Below are positions 1-11,811 of a stretch of DNA of 64,000 nt, piece after piece (positions within the stretch are counted from its first letter, which is position 1; each line of letters starts with the position of its first letter). The notes beneath the pieces are model-generated. The model saw nothing but the letters and a program-made list of their open reading frames with translations, made no database searches and was not told where the DNA came from. The translations under genes and the position numbers were made by a program. Source of the stretch: an uncultured bacterium (GTDB lineage Bacteria; Myxococcota_A; Bradymonadia; UBA7976; VGTA01); contig CALSSE010000011.1 of NCBI GenBank assembly GCA_943788935.1, forward strand, positions 310,001-374,000, written 5' to 3'.

Positions 1-601
1 CCCTCTCTTCTCCACTAGAACTCTCGGTCACTAGACGATAGCGGCCTGCGTCAATGAGTAGATTTAATCCCTTTAAGCGGGTCAAGCTATCATCACTTCG
101 TAGGTATGTAAGAGTTAAGCCTACGCGCTGAAATCGAGTGAGGAAATGATCTTGAGTGAAGTGGGTGAGTAGGAGACAGCTCATAACCCCTAAAATAAAC
201 AGGAGTCGAAACCGACTTTCAGCGTTTACCCTGAATTGTCGTGGGTCATAAGGATCAAGTTCAGGGAGCTCTAAACCTAGTTCAGAGAGTCGCTCTGAGG
301 TTGATTTCACTGGCTCTGTAGAGAATATGGAGCTCTCTAGCGCATTCTCCTCCATCCATGAAGATAAAACAGAGGGCAAGATCAATTGGGGGCTTAGGGA
401 CATTAAACTTAACCACCAGAAACCAACGATGAGACTCACCCAAAAGAGTAGAGCGAACAGCGCTAACGCTGGATGGTCACAGAGATGGTCTAAGTAATAT
501 ATCACTGAGAGAGAGGCGATGATGATCGAGCTCAAAGAGAAGATCGCAGTGAGCATCCTCTTCTTAGGGGTCAAAAATATGCCGATGAGTAGCTTATTCA
601 T
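1..601 (-). CDS. membrane protein of unknown function, C-terminus beyond window
   Basis: An open frame starts with ATG at 599-601 and runs for 200 codons to the left edge without a stop, so the gene is cut by the window. A good ribosome-binding sequence (GAGGAGC) lies a few bases before the ATG. The product has two hydrophobic segments near the N-terminus (about residues 16-37 and 47-70), a polar stretch, and a third hydrophobic segment (about residues 128-145, FRLLFILGVMSCLLLTH). I recognise no family. It follows two outer-membrane protein genes on the same strand after a 220-bp gap holding a 19-bp tandem array. Confidence 0.7.
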   Translation of the reverse strand, partial: MNKLLIGIFLTPKKRMLTAIFSLSSIIIASLSVIYYLDHLCDHPALALFALLFWVSLIVGFWWLSLMSLSPQLILPSVLSSWMEENALESSIFSTEPVKSTSERLSELGLELPELDPYDPRQFRVNAESRFRLLFILGVMSCLLLTHFTQDHFLTRFQRVGLTLTYLRSDDSLTRLKGLNLLIDAGRYRLVTESSSGEER

Positions 602-704
602 AGAGAGCTCCTCAGCTCGTAACCTTTACTCAGTATGTTGATTGAGATGAGACTTTAAGGGGTAAATGACCACTCGCTACATATCTCATCTCCCACCCCT
701 TATC

Positions 705-833
705 TAATCGCTCGTATCTTGACTGATCGCTAATATCTTAGCTGATCGCTAATATCTTAGCTGATCGTTCACATCTTGGCTGATCATTCGTATCTTGGCT
801 GATCATTCGTATCTTGGCTGATCATTCAGAGCC
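705..833. repeat. 19-bp tandem repeat array
   Basis: About six head-to-tail copies of a 19-bp unit (TGATCGCTAATATCTTAGC at 724-742 and 743-761; TGATCATTCGTATCTTGGC at 781-799 and 800-818), with a degenerate copy at each end. The last partial copy runs into the 3' end of the minus-strand outer-membrane protein gene, and its stop codon (822-824) is repeat sequence. The unit is not a multiple of three. Confidence 0.9.
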
Positions 834-1580
834 AATGGTTGGCTTACCGAGGAAGAACGAGAGGGCTAAACCTCCAAAGCTATGTAGAGACCAAGAGGGG
901 TCGGCGTTTGGAGAGCCAGCCACAAGAACAGAATGGTCAGCATACGAATAGATGAAGTTCTTAAAGAACACAGTGATCGCCAGTTGTTGATCTAAGAAGA
1001 AGTGACCACTCAAGCCAACGGATGGAGCTGGTTTAAAACCATCAGATTCTGCACCTGAGACCTGTAAGAAGTGTAAACCTCCTGTGAGGGAGAGATCGTA
1101 ACGAATAGCAGAGATCCCGAGGAGTGAGAGCTTTCCATGGACCGGTGTATAAATGGCATCTAAACCTGCTCCAAGCGAGATAGTCGAAAATGACTCTTCT
1201 CCTTGCACTCTATTTGGACGAACTCGCTGAATCTCTTCGGCTAGACTCGTCTCAGAGCTTAAAGCATAGAAGACAGTTAAACCCAGTCCAAAACTATCAC
1301 TTATATGTTGACGGGCGGTTAAGCTGATCGGGTGATTTCTTCGGTAAGCATCACCGAGAGATGAGCCGAGCGCTAGTGAGAGCTCAGTTCGCCCTGAGCG
1401 CATAAGCTTTTGGAGACGAACTGTCTTCTCTTTCTCTAACCTCTTCTGCATTGTCTCTTGTTTTTCTGCGAGAGACTCTGAGGGAACGCTGAGAGTGCCG
1501 AAGATCACAAGGAGAATGCTTAAGCCTCTTGTGAGCTCTTTAGCCCGGAGAAGAGAGGGGAGAGAGCTTTGGTCTTTCAC
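822..1580 (-). CDS. outer-membrane beta-barrel protein
   Basis: A 252-residue exported protein. The hydrophobic signal at about residues 17-38 (LTRGLSILLVIFGTLSVPSE) precedes a short charged helix, then alternating beta-strand-like segments typical of an 8- to 10-strand barrel, ending in Phe-rich strands (GGLALSFFLG). It resembles the outer-membrane beta-barrel family common in myxobacteria and shares with the upstream gene the layout charged leader, 'RxELxxxxG' strand, and 'PxxGKxSLL/MF' strand, so the two are likely paralogues. The start is GTG overlapping the upstream TAG by one base, with AAGGAG eight bases ahead, which argues for translational coupling. The exact function is unknown; a surface or motility-complex barrel is possible. 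Confidence 0.75.
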   Translation of the reverse strand: MKDQSSLPSLLRAKELTRGLSILLVIFGTLSVPSESLAEKQETMQKRLEKEKTVRLQKLMRSGRTELSLALGSSLGDAYRRNHPISLTARQHISDSFGLGLTVFYALSSETSLAEEIQRVRPNRVQGEESFSTISLGAGLDAIYTPVHGKLSLLGISAIRYDLSLTGGLHFLQVSGAESDGFKPAPSVGLSGHFFLDQQLAITVFFKNFIYSYADHSVLVAGSPNADPSWSLHSFGGLALSFFLGKPTIGSE

Positions 1581-2488
1581 TACTTCAGCTCCTTGTACTC
1601 GAAGTCGAGAGGGAAATAGATACTTAAGCCTGCACCGAGGACTAGGTTACTCAGTAAGGCCCCTTCATTTGAGTCTGCTGAAGTGACCTCTTGGAAGAGT
1701 TGATAGTCAATATCGATATTGAAGGCGAGCCAACGGTTTAAGAAGAATTGTTGAGTGGCACCCATCGTCACTAAAACGTGTCCGTCAATGAATGTTTGTA
1801 GCCAACCTAAACCTCCTCGAACTGCTAGTTCCCAAGGAAATATCCATGTTTGGAACATAGAGAATTTGCCGTAAATAGGTGTATATTGGAAGTTGAGACT
1901 AGAAGACCAAATCGGCCGAGAAACTTGGGGGAATACTTGATAGTCTTGGACGATCGTATCGAAGTTCTTGGTCTCAGTATTGAGCGTGTAGGTCCCTCTG
2001 AGACCGATCGCCATTTGCTCATTCAGATAGTAGTTAAGTTGTCCGCCAAGCGTGTAGAAATTGACCAATGGGTCATTAATATTTTGCCCAAAGTGACTGT
2101 TAAGCTCAAAGCGATTTGTTTTAAGGAAAGGACGTCTTTGGAGGACCCATACGCGCTCATTTTCTAAACGACGCACTTCATCTAACTCGGTAGCGCTCAG
2201 AGCTCTACGTGCCTGAGGTGCTTCATTTACTCCAGAGTCATCTCTCTCAGAGTCATTGTCTTGTAAGAAACTGGGAACAGCTCCTACTCCACCACCAGAG
2301 CCCCCACCCCCTTCATTGGTATCGACGGGGTCATCAAAAGTAAAGTCATCTTCGCCAGATCCCTGATCATCTGTTGCGGGATCGCCTCCATCATCATCAA
2401 GATCGAAGTCATAGTCGTCTTCGGCGTGCGCGAAAGAGAAAATAAGGCACATTAGAAACGATGAAAGTAATATTTTTTTCAGAGGCAT
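1580..2488 (-). CDS. outer-membrane beta-barrel protein with acidic/Gly linker
   Basis: A 302-residue protein with a clear signal peptide (residues 1-22, cleavage after AHA), a low-complexity acidic and glycine-rich segment (about 23-75: DDDGG, GGGGSGGG), a short charged region (DEVRRLENERVWVLQRRPF), and a C-terminal barrel with strands such as FELNSHFGQNIND, GGQLNYYLNEQMAIGLRG and LGAGLSIYFPLDF. The acidic linker may hold the barrel away from or bind another envelope component (inference). It overlaps the next gene by one base and lies 177 bp after the TPR-like gene, all on the minus strand. It belongs with myxobacterial-type outer-membrane barrels; no ligand can be read from the sequence. 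Confidence 0.75.
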   Translation of the reverse strand: MPLKKILLSSFLMCLIFSFAHAEDDYDFDLDDDGGDPATDDQGSGEDDFTFDDPVDTNEGGGGSGGGVGAVPSFLQDNDSERDDSGVNEAPQARRALSATELDEVRRLENERVWVLQRRPFLKTNRFELNSHFGQNINDPLVNFYTLGGQLNYYLNEQMAIGLRGTYTLNTETKNFDTIVQDYQVFPQVSRPIWSSSLNFQYTPIYGKFSMFQTWIFPWELAVRGGLGWLQTFIDGHVLVTMGATQQFFLNRWLAFNIDIDYQLFQEVTSADSNEGALLSNLVLGAGLSIYFPLDFEYKELK

Positions 2489-2665
2489 CGCCCCAACCTC
2501 TCAGTTAAATCAGCGGAGTGGCAGTGGTCGTTTAAGAAGAAACATTAAGTTAATATGGTACTCGATATTAACAAATCTTTGTTATCACAGCGTGTCGACC
2601 ATAACAAGACTGTTGATTATTTTGTCTGTATAAAGCGATGCCGTGTCTCGTGTAATGAGATGTCT

Positions 2666-3819
2666 TTATTGTGTATTATGCTTCATTTTTTGCTCTATCC
2701 ATTTATCAGTATGTTGATTCATCTGTTGGTGAGAGCTGCTAAATAGCTCATCAGGATGAGAGATCTCTCCCCCTAAAGTAGAGAGGTCTCTGACCCAATT
2801 AAATGGGACAGGACTCGCAGATGCTTTCAGTAGGTAAATCGCTCTACTAATCAGGGCTCGCGCTTCTCTTGATCTACCTAAATAATGAGCCCAATATCCT
2901 GCTTGAGCGTAGGAAGCGCTTAAGCGATTCTCACTTATTCCTTGAGTTCTCGCCTCAGAAATACTGCGTAGCGAGAAGAAGTAGGCATTCTCTAATTCAG
3001 ATGACATCTGCTTTAGAGGCTCTAAGCTCATCTTGAAAACATCAAGGTTGGTCACATGAGCGAGACAGAGAGCTAACTCCCACCATATATCAGGGCGAAG
3101 TGGAGTCTCTTGTAATAGCACAAGAGCGCACTCAACCCCTTGAGCAAATGAACCCGCTCGTCTACTGAGCCACAACGCGCTCCACATCATTGATCGTGGT
3201 GATTCGGAACACTTTTCTATGGCATGAAGATGAACGCGTGAAGCAAAATCAGCGAGTTCATCATTGTCTAAGGTCTCTAAGACATGACTCTTGTTCTCCA
3301 CTTGGTCAATAGAGATCATCATCTCAGCTAAACCCTCTGCAACCTCTAGTATTAGTGGTTTGAGTGGGGGGCTTGATCTTTTTATCGAGTCCTTGGCTTC
3401 TTGTGATGACTCATAAGGCTCATAATCCTCAGCTCTCATCCCAGCGGCTCTAGACCACTTTAAGAGTCCATATAGTCCGAGGGGAGGAGGAGTGAGCCGA
3501 CAGAGATTGCGGAGGATGAGGCTGTAACATAAATCTTCGATTAAGAGTTTATTGACTCGATACTCTTGGCAGAGCTGATTGAGCTCTATAACTCTTGGAT
3601 GGGTGGCCCTGACAATCTCTATGGGATTGATACTTCCATCACGAAGTAGCTCTTTAATGGCTGTCACTTTTCGTTTGAGATGGCTGTAAATCGCCCAGCC
3701 ATAGCTACGCTGAATTTGAAGATGACGAGGTCGCTGAGTGTGACTATAACGGGCGAGGTCTAAAGCCTCTTTTAGGGCCCCTCGCTTACGTAAATCATCG
3801 ATCTCTTGATGAACCTTTT

Positions 3820-3823
<4 letters not shown>
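2666..3823 (-). CDS. TPR-like helical repeat protein
   Basis: A 385-residue, mostly helical protein without a signal peptide or membrane segment. The N-terminal pattern ([11 protein letters not shown] then [10 protein letters not shown]) and later helix pairs with small/aromatic spacing (for example [21 protein letters not shown] near residues 300-330) look like tetratricopeptide-type repeats. The likely start is TTG at 3823, sharing bases with the ftsY stop (TTGA), so translation is probably coupled to ftsY. The next genes are two outer-membrane barrels. In myxobacteria a TPR protein and two barrels (GltC, GltB, GltA) form part of the gliding apparatus, but GltC is exported and longer, so this equivalence is only a hypothesis. 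Confidence 0.65.
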
Positions 3824-5487
<1,664 letters not shown>

Positions 5488-5724
5488 AGTTTAGCTCTCT
5501 TTGTATGCGCACGTGTCTGCCCCCATGATGTTTATAATCGGAGTAAGGTTTCATGGTGATGACTAGATGGCTCACGATGCAAATATTCACGATTTAAATA
5601 TCTAGGAGTTTTTATCATTAAGTAGACTGTATTAGTTTAATATTTGGGAGTAGACAATGGCCCTGATTCGCTTTCAATGCAAGACTACTATAATGAAAGC
5701 GTTAACGAGATGGAGGACTCTACA

Positions 5725-7953
5725 GTGAATAGACGGCGTGTACTGAGCGGCCATTTAAAGAAAGAAGGGGTCTTCAGTGATCACAGTCCGACGCTCAAAA
5801 AATCTGTCGATTTGTTGACCCTTTATGGTCTATATTATAAACACTTAGGCTGCACTTTCGTAGCCTGTCTATTCATGTCTATACTCGTGAATGGGGAGGC
5901 TATAGCTGTCCCTAAATTGACCATTGTTCTTAAGCCTAATGTAACGAAGGCTTTTTATCACGTCGAAATCGATCGGAAAATGCTTCACTTCTCTGCGCTA
6001 CTTGTGGGAGCTCGAGGAGAACCCATCTCGAACACTAAGGTGACTCTTAACCATGAGTGCTTAGTCAATACGACGATCTTGAGTGGGTTTGATGGCGCTC
6101 TTCAAACTGAATTAGCTCTCGTCTCATCTCTCTCGCCGCGTTGTGAGAGCTGGTGGGAGCGCTTAGAGCTTATGCAGAAATTTACCTATTTAGTAGATTC
6201 GTCGCTCAGTCGACAAGAGCCGGCGAGAAGATATAAGAGCCATAGGATATGGCGTCAACTCTCTATGTCTCCGATCACTACTGGGGAGACAATTACCTTT
6301 CAAGCAGAAATCTTGGAGAGCTCTATGAATAGCGCTCAGTCACTCCGCGTGGAATGTGAGCAAGAGCCTTCACTACTGATGATTACACCTACATTAAATA
6401 GGGTCTCAAAGAGCGACCCTATATCTTCAGCTAGGATTCGAGTCATTGTCTCCCCAAATCTCGCTGCGAGCCGATTAGGTGGTTTCTTAAAAGAATTGGA
6501 GATTACATTTGATACTCAACTTTTAAAGAACTCTCCTGCACAGGGAGAGACCATAGAGCGATCATTCAATATCGTTGAGCGGGAGTTCAGTTATGCACGG
6601 CTAAATAACGAGCATGAGAGCACGATGACTCATCTATTTAACTTGGACTATTTTGAGGAGTATCGAGTTCAGTTACAGGTGGGACAGAGAGGGCGTCTCA
6701 TTGACGACATAAATGATCAGCGACCGTCATCGATGAAAGATAGAGCGAGGTCAGAGTGGAATGGAGTGGCAGAGCTTGGGACGATCACCCCTGTTCTTTC
6801 CTTGGTGTTTAATGAGGTCAGCACCCATATATTTGATCATAAGCTCGATATCGCAGCGAGACTGAAGGTTGAGGGATTGATCGACGATGAGGACAGGGTT
6901 AAGAGTTATATTCAGGAGTCTGTCGTCGAAGATAAAGTACAGCTTCTCCTCTCTTGGAGAGCTCGGAGCCAAGGGGGAGAGGTGAGTCAATGGCAGAGTC
7001 AGCAGCATGCTTTTGATGAGCACGGAGAATGGTCTAAGCTGATCCTCCTCCCGAGAGGAGAGGAAACTCAGCTTCAGGTAGAGTTGATAACCCGTGATTC
7101 AAGAGGTCAATGGACGACGCGAGGTAAACCTCAGATGAGCGACTGGCTTTTATCTCCTCTCGATGGACAATGGTGGCCTTTATTGACCATATGTCTCATT
7201 AGCTTATTTTGGGGTGTACGAATATTACGATCGAGGCTCTCTTTAAGCGAAGTCTTAGAAGAGAAGGTCATTAAGAGTGGTGATGCTTTGGTAATGAGGA
7301 GGATTACTCATCAGGAACGAGCTCACTTAAAACTCTCCGAAACAAATCCAATCGTTATCCTTGACGCCATCACTCAACGTACTCTTGAAGGAGTAATTTA
7401 CTCGATAAAGGTCCAAAGGCTAGGTGGACCTCGACGTTGGGAACCTGAGTTTCAGAGCTTGTTAGGTGACATTATACAGCAGAATACTCCTCAAGGAGAG
7501 ATGGTGGACCTAGCATTAGAGAGTTACTATTGGGTCACTGCTGATGGATATGAACCCTTACTCGCTCATGTTCCTCAGGGAGATGGGTGCCTCATTCTCC
7601 CTTTATGGCCGGTGCGGGAAGCGCTCGGGCGAATATGGTCTGACTGTTTAGCAGACTTGGGTGTCAAACAAGTGTTTGGTCGAGGCGATCTTCACTCGTT
7701 CAAACAACAGCTCCTCGCTCTTGATGATCTACGAATTATCGATATCGCTGATCATATTGAGCGGAGCTTGTTTAAACGAAGAAGGGTCGATCTAAAGACT
7801 CTATATCATCACCTTTCACAGCTCCAAGAGCTCATTCAGAGCTGTACCTCTGATACTTCTTTTAGCTCACTTTATCCACCGAGCGACTACATGAGAGGCG
7901 CTATGACGTCTGCCTCTGACTCTCAGGATGGAGAAGAGGGGGCGCTATCATGA
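5725..7953 (+). CDS. membrane protein of MoxR-type cluster, unknown function
   Basis: A protein of about 742 residues. An upstream in-frame TTG at 5644 would add 27 residues, but GTG at 5725 has GGAGG nine bases ahead and is preferred. After a basic N-terminus there is a signal-anchor-like hydrophobic segment (GCTFVACLFMSILVNGEA), a long extracytoplasmic region with beta-sandwich character (about 430 residues), a second transmembrane segment (WWPLLTICLISLFWGV, coded near 7173-7220), and a cytoplasmic C-terminal region of about 240 residues. The layout recalls BatD-type proteins of aerotolerance/MoxR operons (periplasmic sandwich plus membrane anchor), but I see no diagnostic motif. It overlaps the next gene by four bases (ATGA). 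Confidence 0.7.
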   Translation: MNRRRVLSGHLKKEGVFSDHSPTLKKSVDLLTLYGLYYKHLGCTFVACLFMSILVNGEAIAVPKLTIVLKPNVTKAFYHVEIDRKMLHFSALLVGARGEPISNTKVTLNHECLVNTTILSGFDGALQTELALVSSLSPRCESWWERLELMQKFTYLVDSSLSRQEPARRYKSHRIWRQLSMSPITTGETITFQAEILESSMNSAQSLRVECEQEPSLLMITPTLNRVSKSDPISSARIRVIVSPNLAASRLGGFLKELEITFDTQLLKNSPAQGETIERSFNIVEREFSYARLNNEHESTMTHLFNLDYFEEYRVQLQVGQRGRLIDDINDQRPSSMKDRARSEWNGVAELGTITPVLSLVFNEVSTHIFDHKLDIAARLKVEGLIDDEDRVKSYIQESVVEDKVQLLLSWRARSQGGEVSQWQSQQHAFDEHGEWSKLILLPRGEETQLQVELITRDSRGQWTTRGKPQMSDWLLSPLDGQWWPLLTICLISLFWGVRILRSRLSLSEVLEEKVIKSGDALVMRRITHQERAHLKLSETNPIVILDAITQRTLEGVIYSIKVQRLGGPRRWEPEFQSLLGDIIQQNTPQGEMVDLALESYYWVTADGYEPLLAHVPQGDGCLILPLWPVREALGRIWSDCLADLGVKQVFGRGDLHSFKQQLLALDDLRIIDIADHIERSLFKRRRVDLKTLYHHLSQLQELIQSCTSDTSFSSLYPPSDYMRGAMTSASDSQDGEEGALS

Positions 7954-8921
7954 GTGAGCTAACATTCAAGGTAGGGAGATTCTCAGCGCTTATTGTCTCT
8001 TTAGTGATCACGAGATTGATATTCTTCGTATTGAGTCATAACGCGTATGCTGACTCTCGGTCGTTTAGCTTCTCGCAATGGAGAGGTGACCTCACCAGTG
8101 AGAGTTTAAGTTTTCAACACACGGATCAGCTGTGGATTGAAGAATTACCACCGAATGCTCTGGTCGTGTCCTTATATCCGCAAAAAATTAGCGTTCAAAT
8201 ATTGAACTGGGTCGGTGCCGGTGGATCTCTATTTCTTACCTTGAATCATGCAACAGCAGAAGAAGCACGAGAACTTTTGACGGCGCTTGATCTGAAAGTT
8301 CATCCGCAATCAACAGCGGAAAACATCGAGGTGAGCGGAGCTTGGCCTTTCCCCATGGCTTATCAAAAGTCCACTCAAGGCCTCAATCATCTCTTAACTC
8401 CATGGCTCACTTGGCGCCCCTTAACATTCACTGAAGGGGTATCTTGGTTTAAAGGAGAAATTTCTCCTTTAGCGATCGATGAGAAGGGTCGATCATTGGG
8501 GTATCGAGTACGCTATGGTCAAGGAACCTTTACTCTCTTTGGGGATGGTGATGGGCTCTCTGATCAGATGAGAGTGATACCAGAGAACCGACGATTTGCC
8601 CAATCAGTGATGTGGCTGATCAGTCATCCTAAACGATCTGGAGAGCAAGCGGAGACGCCCCAAGGGTTGACCGAAGTGTTCTTTGTTACCCCGGGTGGGA
8701 GGGTACTCTCGGTCATAGAAGAAGAGAGTTTTAGCCACAAAATAAAGGCTATGATTCAGGGACTCAAAAGTTGGTGGGCGAAGAGTCAGTTAAGACACTT
8801 TAACCTCTACACCCATTTAAGATATGCTCTTAGTGGGTTGATGATCTTCTTTTTGTGGATCTTACACCGTCTCACTCGCTCAGGTGACTGGAAACGCAGA
8901 GTCATTTTACGTCGAAAATAG
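7950..8921 (+). CDS. DUF4350-like membrane-anchored protein
   Basis: A 323-residue protein with an N-terminal signal or anchor (residues 10-34, ending AYA), a Rossmann-like extracytoplasmic domain, and a C-terminal transmembrane helix (YALSGLMIFFLWILHRL) followed by a basic tail. The segments PPNALVVSLYP and LNWVGAGGSLFLTLN match the pattern of DUF4350 proteins, where a loop like 'yv..GG.Ll' follows a short strand. DUF4350 genes are commonly found beside moxR and DUF58 genes, as here. The ATG lies in the ATGA overlap with the upstream gene, so the two are probably coupled. The biochemical role of the family is not established. Confidence 0.6.
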   Translation: MSELTFKVGRFSALIVSLVITRLIFFVLSHNAYADSRSFSFSQWRGDLTSESLSFQHTDQLWIEELPPNALVVSLYPQKISVQILNWVGAGGSLFLTLNHATAEEARELLTALDLKVHPQSTAENIEVSGAWPFPMAYQKSTQGLNHLLTPWLTWRPLTFTEGVSWFKGEISPLAIDEKGRSLGYRVRYGQGTFTLFGDGDGLSDQMRVIPENRRFAQSVMWLISHPKRSGEQAETPQGLTEVFFVTPGGRVLSVIEEESFSHKIKAMIQGLKSWWAKSQLRHFNLYTHLRYALSGLMIFFLWILHRLTRSGDWKRRVILRRK

Positions 8922-8932
8922 AGGTTGACATA

Positions 8933-10021
8933 GTGGATAGCCGCCATACAGAAACTCCAAAGACAGGAGAGTCCCATCAGTCGTCTCCAAGTAAATCGCC
9001 AAGACTCAATGGAGAGAGGGCGCCAGAGGTCGCTCTCACTGAGCAGACTCTAAGCAGGGTAAAGCAGCTCATAGATAATAGCTGTACAGAGATTCGAAAA
9101 GTATTCCTCTCCGATGGTACTCATGCCTATTTATCCCTCACTGCCCTTATTGCTCGTGGTCATGTCCTTTTAGAGGGAGTACCGGGCGTCGCTAAGACTA
9201 CATTAGCGAGCGCGGTGAGTACGGTTATTGGATGTCCAATGAAGCGGATTCAGTTTACACCAGATCTCCTCCCATCAGATATTGTAGGCGGATCGATTTT
9301 TAATCCCCAAAGCGGAGAATTTAAGACGCTACATGGGCCTATCTTTACTCATGTTCTCCTCGCTGACGAGATTAATAGAGCGCCGGCAAAGACTCAATCT
9401 GCTCTCTTAGAGGCGATGCAAGAGGGTCAAGTTACATTAGAAGGAGTGAGTGAGGCCCTCCCAAGTCCTTTCTTTACGATCGCGACTCAAAACCCGGCAG
9501 AGCATTTTGGCGTCTATCCATTGCCTGAAGCACAACTAGATCGATTCTCATTGAGGATCTTTGTTGATTATCCAAGCGAAGCGACAGAGCTGAGCATGGT
9601 CTTCGCTTACCAAGGACAAGCACCGACCTGTCACCCCCATATGACTCCCAAGTTAATCAGTCAACTACAGCGACTCGCTGATAAGGTTTTTGTTCACCCA
9701 GAGCTCATCCAATATATTATCTCTCTCGCTCGTTATACTCGGCATCATCAAGGAACAAAGCTAGGGATCAGTCCTAGAGCTTGTTTAACCTTAACTAAGC
9801 TCTGTAAGGCGAAAGCACTCATGGAGGGGAGATCCTATGTCGGTCCTGCCGATATTCAATCTCTGCTCTCTCCTGCATGGAGTCATCGTATTCATCTAAA
9901 TGACGAGTGGATCTACGATGGTGTCACCCAGGCTTATTTGATTCAAGAGTGTCTAGACAAGGTCTCCTACCATGGGCCTAGAGAAGCTCAACACTTGATC
10001 GCTCCTTCATCTATAAGATGA
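8933..10021 (+). CDS. MoxR family AAA+ ATPase
   Basis: A 362-residue AAA+ ATPase of the MoxR subgroup, chaperone-like ATPases that work with von Willebrand A or DUF58 partners on envelope or cofactor-containing targets. Walker A is GVPGVAKT (residues 82-89), Walker B LLADEINRAP (about 142-151), followed by KTQSALLEAMQEGQVT, sensor-1 ATQNP, and an arginine-containing lid with 'LPEAQLDRF'. The first 35 residues are polar and probably disordered, as is common in this family. Start is GTG at 8933 with AGAGG nine bases upstream and only 11 bp after the previous gene. Context (DUF58 next, transglutaminase further on) matches known MoxR-DUF58-transglutaminase gene neighbourhoods. Confidence 0.92.
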   Translation: MDSRHTETPKTGESHQSSPSKSPRLNGERAPEVALTEQTLSRVKQLIDNSCTEIRKVFLSDGTHAYLSLTALIARGHVLLEGVPGVAKTTLASAVSTVIGCPMKRIQFTPDLLPSDIVGGSIFNPQSGEFKTLHGPIFTHVLLADEINRAPAKTQSALLEAMQEGQVTLEGVSEALPSPFFTIATQNPAEHFGVYPLPEAQLDRFSLRIFVDYPSEATELSMVFAYQGQAPTCHPHMTPKLISQLQRLADKVFVHPELIQYIISLARYTRHHQGTKLGISPRACLTLTKLCKAKALMEGRSYVGPADIQSLLSPAWSHRIHLNDEWIYDGVTQAYLIQECLDKVSYHGPREAQHLIAPSSIR

Positions 10022-10058
10022 TCATCCGCCGATCAATGACTATCATGATGTTTACCTT

Positions 10059-11672
10059 ATGAAGACAGAGAGATCGATAGCGTTAGCCTCGCGATGGGAT
10101 GATGATTCTCAGGCAGGGTCAACGCTCACTTCGCGAGCTGATCTTCTCTCGCTGTTGATCTTTTATTTGGTGATTTACCAACTCGTTTATCTTCATATCT
10201 CTCCGCTCTCTTGCCTGTGTATGTGTTGTGGGCTCTTCGGTTATGCCTATCTTGAGCGACTCCGCCTGGAGTGGGTATTAGAGCGTCTAGAGATTCAATT
10301 AGTGATGGGAGAAGGGGTGAGGAGGGGTCAGTCTATTGAGGTCAAGTTGAAGATCATTAATCCGACAAGAATCGATATACGACGATTCTCTCTTAATCTC
10401 AAACTTCCTAGCTTAGTGAGTTCTACGTTATCAAGAGAGCTACCCGCTCATCATCAACTTGATCTCAGCTGCTTACTCAGGTGTGATCACCTTAATAGTG
10501 GTCATCTTTGGGGTTTAGAGCTGAGCATCTGTGACTCGCTCGGCTTGATGACCGCTATAAGGAGAGATTATGTACCTCGGAAAGCAAATGTACACTCTCA
10601 TCTAGGCGGATATAGAGTTTTAAAGTCTATGACTTCTCACCAAGAGTCACGGAGCGCCATGCTCCGTATCGAGAAACAGAAGCGAGGGTTAGATGGAGAC
10701 TTTGTTGAGTTGAGAGAGTATCAAGCCTCTGATCCACTTAATCATATTGCGTGGAAACCGAGTGCTAGACGAGGAAAGCTCTTAACGAGAGTCTTTGAGC
10801 ACCCCCGAGAGCGAAAGTTTCTTATCGCCGTTGATGTTAATCCCTTGATGAGGACTCCCCTCTTCGAGGACTCTCGCTGTGCATTAGCTCTTGATCGTCT
10901 CTCTACAGAGCTCTTTGCACTCTCTGGTGAGCAGGTAGGGGTAGTCGTTTTTGATCACCGCGTATTGAGTCATATTCCAGTTACTCCTCAACGACTCACG
11001 ATCAGGCGAGCGAGGGAGATTATTCCATTGCTCGCTCAACCGCTTTTCTATGACAGTGTCGCCGAGACGCAAGATGAACTTTGGGAGAGGCTCTCTGACT
11101 ATGTCAGATGGAGCGGCGAGAGTCGACTCAACTCTGGCCAAAGATTGATCTCAGAACCTATCATGTCTAGCAGTTTGCGGTTGAGACATAGCTTCTCTAT
11201 CGATCAATTAAAACAATGGTTAGAAGAGAGAGGCGATCCCGAAGATATACCTTATTTAGGCTCTCTAGGTGAAGATCGGCATGATCACTTATTAAGATAC
11301 CTTTGTTACCAAGTAGGGATCTCTATGACTTCGCCTCTCCCCCGATCAAGTCAGGCTCTCCATCAAGGCCTCTCAGATATTATAAAAATAGTCAGAGAAG
11401 AGAGAGTGACAGACCTTATCATCATCAGCCATAGTCAGAGGTTACAACAGAGGGCTGACCTTACGCTCTTGCGACAGTGGATGGGTCAAGAGAGGCGACT
11501 CAAATGGGTTCAAGTCGGATGTATCCATCCTCGTTTACCGAAACCCCTTTCCCTCTTAAAACCTCACCTAACCTATGAACCAATCTTATTGACACCATAT
11601 GAAGAAGAGATGAAGCGGAGGAGAAGCGCTTCAGACTCAAGCTCTTCTACGCTCATCCAATGGCGTGACTAG
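10059..11672 (+). CDS. DUF58 domain-containing membrane protein
   Basis: A 537-residue partner of MoxR. Two hydrophobic segments near the N-terminus (about residues 28-65) are followed by a beta-rich region. The DUF58 signature lies around residues 210-235 (LREYQASDPLNHIAWKPSAR, GKLLTRVFE), then a von Willebrand A-like segment (FLIAVDVNP...). A poorly conserved insertion of roughly 120 residues (about 330-440) separates the domain from a C-terminal strand/helix region (VTDLIIISHSQRL). The start is ATG at 10059 with no strong ribosome-binding site, 37 bp after moxR. In characterised systems DUF58 proteins are thought to couple MoxR to membrane-side substrates; the substrate here is unknown. 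Confidence 0.88.
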   Translation: MKTERSIALASRWDDDSQAGSTLTSRADLLSLLIFYLVIYQLVYLHISPLSCLCMCCGLFGYAYLERLRLEWVLERLEIQLVMGEGVRRGQSIEVKLKIINPTRIDIRRFSLNLKLPSLVSSTLSRELPAHHQLDLSCLLRCDHLNSGHLWGLELSICDSLGLMTAIRRDYVPRKANVHSHLGGYRVLKSMTSHQESRSAMLRIEKQKRGLDGDFVELREYQASDPLNHIAWKPSARRGKLLTRVFEHPRERKFLIAVDVNPLMRTPLFEDSRCALALDRLSTELFALSGEQVGVVVFDHRVLSHIPVTPQRLTIRRAREIIPLLAQPLFYDSVAETQDELWERLSDYVRWSGESRLNSGQRLISEPIMSSSLRLRHSFSIDQLKQWLEERGDPEDIPYLGSLGEDRHDHLLRYLCYQVGISMTSPLPRSSQALHQGLSDIIKIVREERVTDLIIISHSQRLQQRADLTLLRQWMGQERRLKWVQVGCIHPRLPKPLSLLKPHLTYEPILLTPYEEEMKRRRSASDSSSSTLIQWRD

Positions 11673-11811
11673 TATTAGAGTGAAACTCTTCAAGATTTAG
11701 GGGGAGTAAGTAAGTCGCCAATTTCGCTCTAATTTCTGCTATCAGTTGCGCTATTCCAACGAATCACACTACTATACATGTTCTGTTTAGTCCCCGTATT
11801 AGGAGCTACTG

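Noticed and set aside
705-833. The 19-bp array as a CRISPR
   Set aside because: The units are directly adjacent with no spacers and no cas genes are present.
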